NCBI GenBank assembly: GCA_903944255.1
Contig: CAJARE010000015.1
Location: 1 to 6,698, forward strand
From: an uncultured beta proteobacterium
GTDB lineage: Bacteria > Pseudomonadota > Gammaproteobacteria > Burkholderiales > Burkholderiaceae
Reading direction: 5' to 3'
DNA: 6,698 nt
Under the pieces are notes generated by a model that did not search any database, had not been told where the DNA came from, and worked only from the letters and a program-made list of their open reading frames with translations. This document shows, in pieces, positions 5,155 to 6,698 of the stretch (positions are counted from its first letter, which is position 1; each line of letters begins with the position of its first letter). A program made the position numbers and the translations under genes.

Positions 5155-6120
5155 TTACTCGGCAGTCGCTCCTGAGAACTTCACGACCTTGGCCCACTTA
5201 TCGGTCTCGTCTTGAATGATCTTGCCAAAATCCGCTGGTGTGCCGGTAATGGGTACGCCCCCTAAGTCGGCTAAGCGCTCCCGAATTTTTGGATTACTCA
5301 TTACCCTATTAATCGCATCGTTCATCTTGTTGACTATGTCAGGAGGTGTGCCCTTAGGCATCCCAACACCAAACCAAGCGGTCGCTTCGTATCCAGGGAC
5401 GGTTTCACCCACGGTTGGTAAATTGGGTAAAGATGGTTCACGCTTTTCTGAGGTCACAGCCAAGGCCTTTAGACGACCGGACTTAATATGCCCAGCCGAA
5501 GATGGCAAGTTATCAAAGAGCACTTGCACTTGGTTGCCCATAAGGTCGATCAATGCGGGGCCTGCACCTTTGTAAGGAACGTGCATCATATTGCAACCGG
5601 TCATCGATTTAAAGAGTTCGCCCGACATATGCACGGAGGTACCGCTACCCGACGAAGCCATATTAATTTTGCTGACATTATTCTTGCAATACGCCAAGAA
5701 CTCAGCCACGTTATTGGCTGGGAAATTAGGGGGCACAACCATCACATTAGGAGAACGAACAATCCCTGCAACCGGCGTAATATCGCGGATGAAGTTAAAC
5801 GACAAATTTTTATAGAGGGTTGTATTGATCCCGTTAGCAGGATTAACTAAGAGCATGGTATAGCCATCAGGCGGTGATTTAACAACCGCATCTACACCAA
5901 TATTGTTGCCACCACCCGGTCGGTTCTCAACAATCACTTGTTGACCCAATATCTCACTAAGGGGGGGTGCAATAATCCGTGCGATCACATCGGTAGTGCC
6001 CGCCGGTGGATACGGCACGATCCATTTAATCGAACGATCAGGATACTGCTGGGCCCAGGCTGGACCAATCGCGGTCAGAAAGGCAAACACGCCAAGCACA
6101 AACTTGTGGTGGTAACGCAT
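5155..6120 (-). CDS. Bug/TctC family periplasmic solute-binding receptor
   Basis: A 321-residue tripartite tricarboxylate transporter substrate-binding protein of the Bug family. A Sec signal peptide (basic start, hydrophobic 7-20, cleavage after AWA at 21-23) is followed by the family motifs YPDRSIKWIVPYPPAGTTDV (26-45), VENRPGGGNNIGVDAV, SPPDGYTMLL, SSGSGTSVHMSGELF and HVPYKGAGPALIDLMGNQV. Length is standard for the family. These receptors deliver carboxylates or similar small molecules to a TctAB-type membrane pair, but none is encoded nearby, so it is an orphan receptor whose ligand cannot be told from sequence. ATG 6118-6120 has AGGAG (6129-6133) 8 bases upstream. The gene converges on the GlpM-like gene across 141 noncoding bases, in which no strong terminator is visible. 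Confidence 0.96.
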   Translation of the reverse strand: MRYHHKFVLGVFAFLTAIGPAWAQQYPDRSIKWIVPYPPAGTTDVIARIIAPPLSEILGQQVIVENRPGGGNNIGVDAVVKSPPDGYTMLLVNPANGINTTLYKNLSFNFIRDITPVAGIVRSPNVMVVPPNFPANNVAEFLAYCKNNVSKINMASSGSGTSVHMSGELFKSMTGCNMMHVPYKGAGPALIDLMGNQVQVLFDNLPSSAGHIKSGRLKALAVTSEKREPSLPNLPTVGETVPGYEATAWFGVGMPKGTPPDIVNKMNDAINRVMSNPKIRERLADLGGVPITGTPADFGKIIQDETDKWAKVVKFSGATAE

Positions 6121-6161
6121 GGTGAGGTCTCCTAGTTTTGATGTACTGCCACTACGTTTAC

Positions 6162-6190
6162 ATTATTTATAGAATTTTTGTTTTAAGCAA
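6162..6190 (-). promoter_or_regulatory. sigma70-type promoter for the Bug receptor gene
   Basis: On the minus strand TTGCTT (6185-6190) and AATAAT (6162-6167) are separated by exactly 17 bases. Transcription would start near 6155, giving a leader of about 35 bases with AGGAG before the ATG. An overlapping TATAAA at 6165-6170 is a second possible -10. Confidence 0.5.
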
Positions 6191-6284
6191 CCATGCACTC
6201 TGAAGGGTGTTTTAGACCAAATTTAGTTGCCAGCCCAAAGGCACAGGCCATTTGCAAAACGGCAAAGTGTCTATAAATTCTATA
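6168..6284. repeat. Inverted repeat upstream of the Bug receptor gene
   Basis: TATAGAATTT at 6168-6177 recurs inverted as AAATTCTATA at 6275-6284, about 97 bases away. The left arm overlaps the predicted Bug promoter. It could be a pair of operator half-regions or chance in AT-rich DNA. The 6191-6319 stretch holds no gene. Confidence 0.35.
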
Positions 6285-6319
6285 GTAAAACTTCTACTTC
6301 AGGCAACAGATTTGCTATG

Positions 6320-6344
6320 AAAAAAACCACCCGAAGGTGGTTTT
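6320..6344 (-). terminator. Rho-independent terminator with TTCG loop (part of repeat copy 6)
   Basis: On the minus strand AAAACCACC, loop TTCG, GGTGGTTTT form a perfect 9-base stem (6323-6344), followed by an unbroken T7 tract (6326-6320). The C(UUCG)G loop is one of the most stable RNA tetraloops. It would terminate transcripts coming from the membrane-protein gene ending at 6393. It is the best-preserved hairpin of the repeat family. Confidence 0.85.
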
Positions 6345-6399
6345 GTGTTTCTTGGTGGCCCGAGGCGTAATCGACCAAGGCCTAAAGCTGAGCTATCCG
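6323..6399 (-). repeat. tRNA-3'-end/hairpin repeat, copy 6, with a D-arm-like piece
   Basis: Plus strand: the perfect hairpin, then GTTTCTTGGTGGCCC (6347-6361), GAGGCGTAATCGACC and AAGGCC. The minus strand keeps the full GGGCC-ACCA end and a T-loop-like TCGATTA. Five bases farther, the plus strand has CTGAGCTATCCG (6388-6399), the complement of CGGATAGCTCAG, the acceptor/D-arm start typical of tRNA-Phe. The copy therefore looks like a tRNA with its middle removed. Its D-arm part supplies the TAG stop codon of the adjoining gene. Confidence 0.75.
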
Positions 6400-6698
6400 T
6401 TCGAATACTCCGGATTAAAGGTTTGAAATAAGGCAATTCCAATACAAGCTAAGAATAATGCTAATGAAGCAAAATTCATTGTCTTAACCCGACGAACTAA
6501 ACAGTCATATTTTAGAAAGCCCGCGATAGCTAATAGAGTCGCAAGTACCGCTAAAAGAGATAGATTGATCAGCAATAGGGTTGCAACATTCCATAATCCT
6601 GTCGCTCCTGGCACTAAATCCTGGTGAACAATATATTGCTCCTTACCAGCACCAAAAACACCCACAAAAAAAGTGCCTAGCCAATTAGCCCATAGTGA
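6393..6698 (-). CDS. Unrecognised membrane protein, C-terminal part (cut by window end)
   Basis: The minus-strand frame is open from the window end to TAG at 6393-6395, giving 101 residues. An internal GTG at 6663-6665 could act as a start, but the frame continues upstream (SLWANWLGTFF), so the true start is probably beyond the window. Hydrophobic segments are seen at about residues 3-16, 35-61 and 72-92 of the visible part, joined by a polar loop (GAGKEQYIVHQDLVPG) and a basic loop (KYDCLVRRVK), consistent with an inner-membrane protein. I do not recognise the family. The last codons and stop overlap the D-arm-like piece of repeat copy 6, so the C terminus may have been trimmed or changed by the insertion. 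A strong terminator follows. Confidence 0.7.
   Translation of the reverse strand, partial: SLWANWLGTFFVGVFGAGKEQYIVHQDLVPGATGLWNVATLLLINLSLLAVLATLLAIAGFLKYDCLVRRVKTMNFASLALFLACIGIALFQTFNPEYSNG

Noticed and set aside
5488..5850. A 120-residue plus-strand frame inside the Bug gene.
   Set aside because: It is a shadow of the receptor gene, whose motifs cover the whole interval on the other strand.
431..6399. Reading the array as a classical integron with attC sites.
   Set aside because: The repeats lack the paired RYYYAAC and GTRRRRY core sites, modules carry their own promoters, genes face both ways, and no IntI is present. The tRNA 3'-end similarity explains the repeats better.

Overview
The window looks like a chromosomal accessory segment of a beta-proteobacterium, probably a Polynucleobacter-like member of the Burkholderiales. 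The clues are a moderate, slightly AT-rich base composition, an orphan Bug/TctC-type solute receptor, and a DUF2165 membrane protein. The genus is inferred, not proven.

Layout, left to right: the N-terminal part of a CBS-pair protein (minus, cut by the window start); a DUF985-type cupin (plus) converging on a DUF2165 four-helix membrane protein (minus); a two-domain ChrR-like cupin (plus); a small Rap1a/Tai-like protein (minus) that seems to have lost its signal peptide through a one-base frame change; a Tat-exported patatin-like phospholipase (minus); a GlpM-like membrane protein with two internal repeats (plus) converging on a periplasmic Bug receptor (minus); and the C-terminal part of an unrecognised membrane protein (minus, cut by the window end). 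No pathway links these genes. They read as independent single-gene or convergent two-gene modules, several with their own promoter.

The striking feature is what separates the modules. Six degenerate copies of one element, all in the same orientation, lie near 431-495, 1679-1722, 2451-2512, 2916-2950, 4118-4195 and 6323-6399. On the minus strand each reads as the 3' end of a tRNA (T-arm, acceptor strand, CCA); in five copies this is followed by a hairpin, which in the best copy is a C(UUCG)G-loop terminator. The fourth copy lacks the hairpin and the second lacks the acceptor/CCA part. The longest copy (4118-4195) extends into an anticodon-stem region resembling tRNA-Phe. Copies occur at divergent, convergent and tandem gene boundaries, so they are not simply gene terminators. 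The best reading is a cassette array whose joints derive from a tRNA 3' end, either attachment-site scars of repeated integration or a mobile mini-tRNA/terminator element. No integrase gene is in the window.
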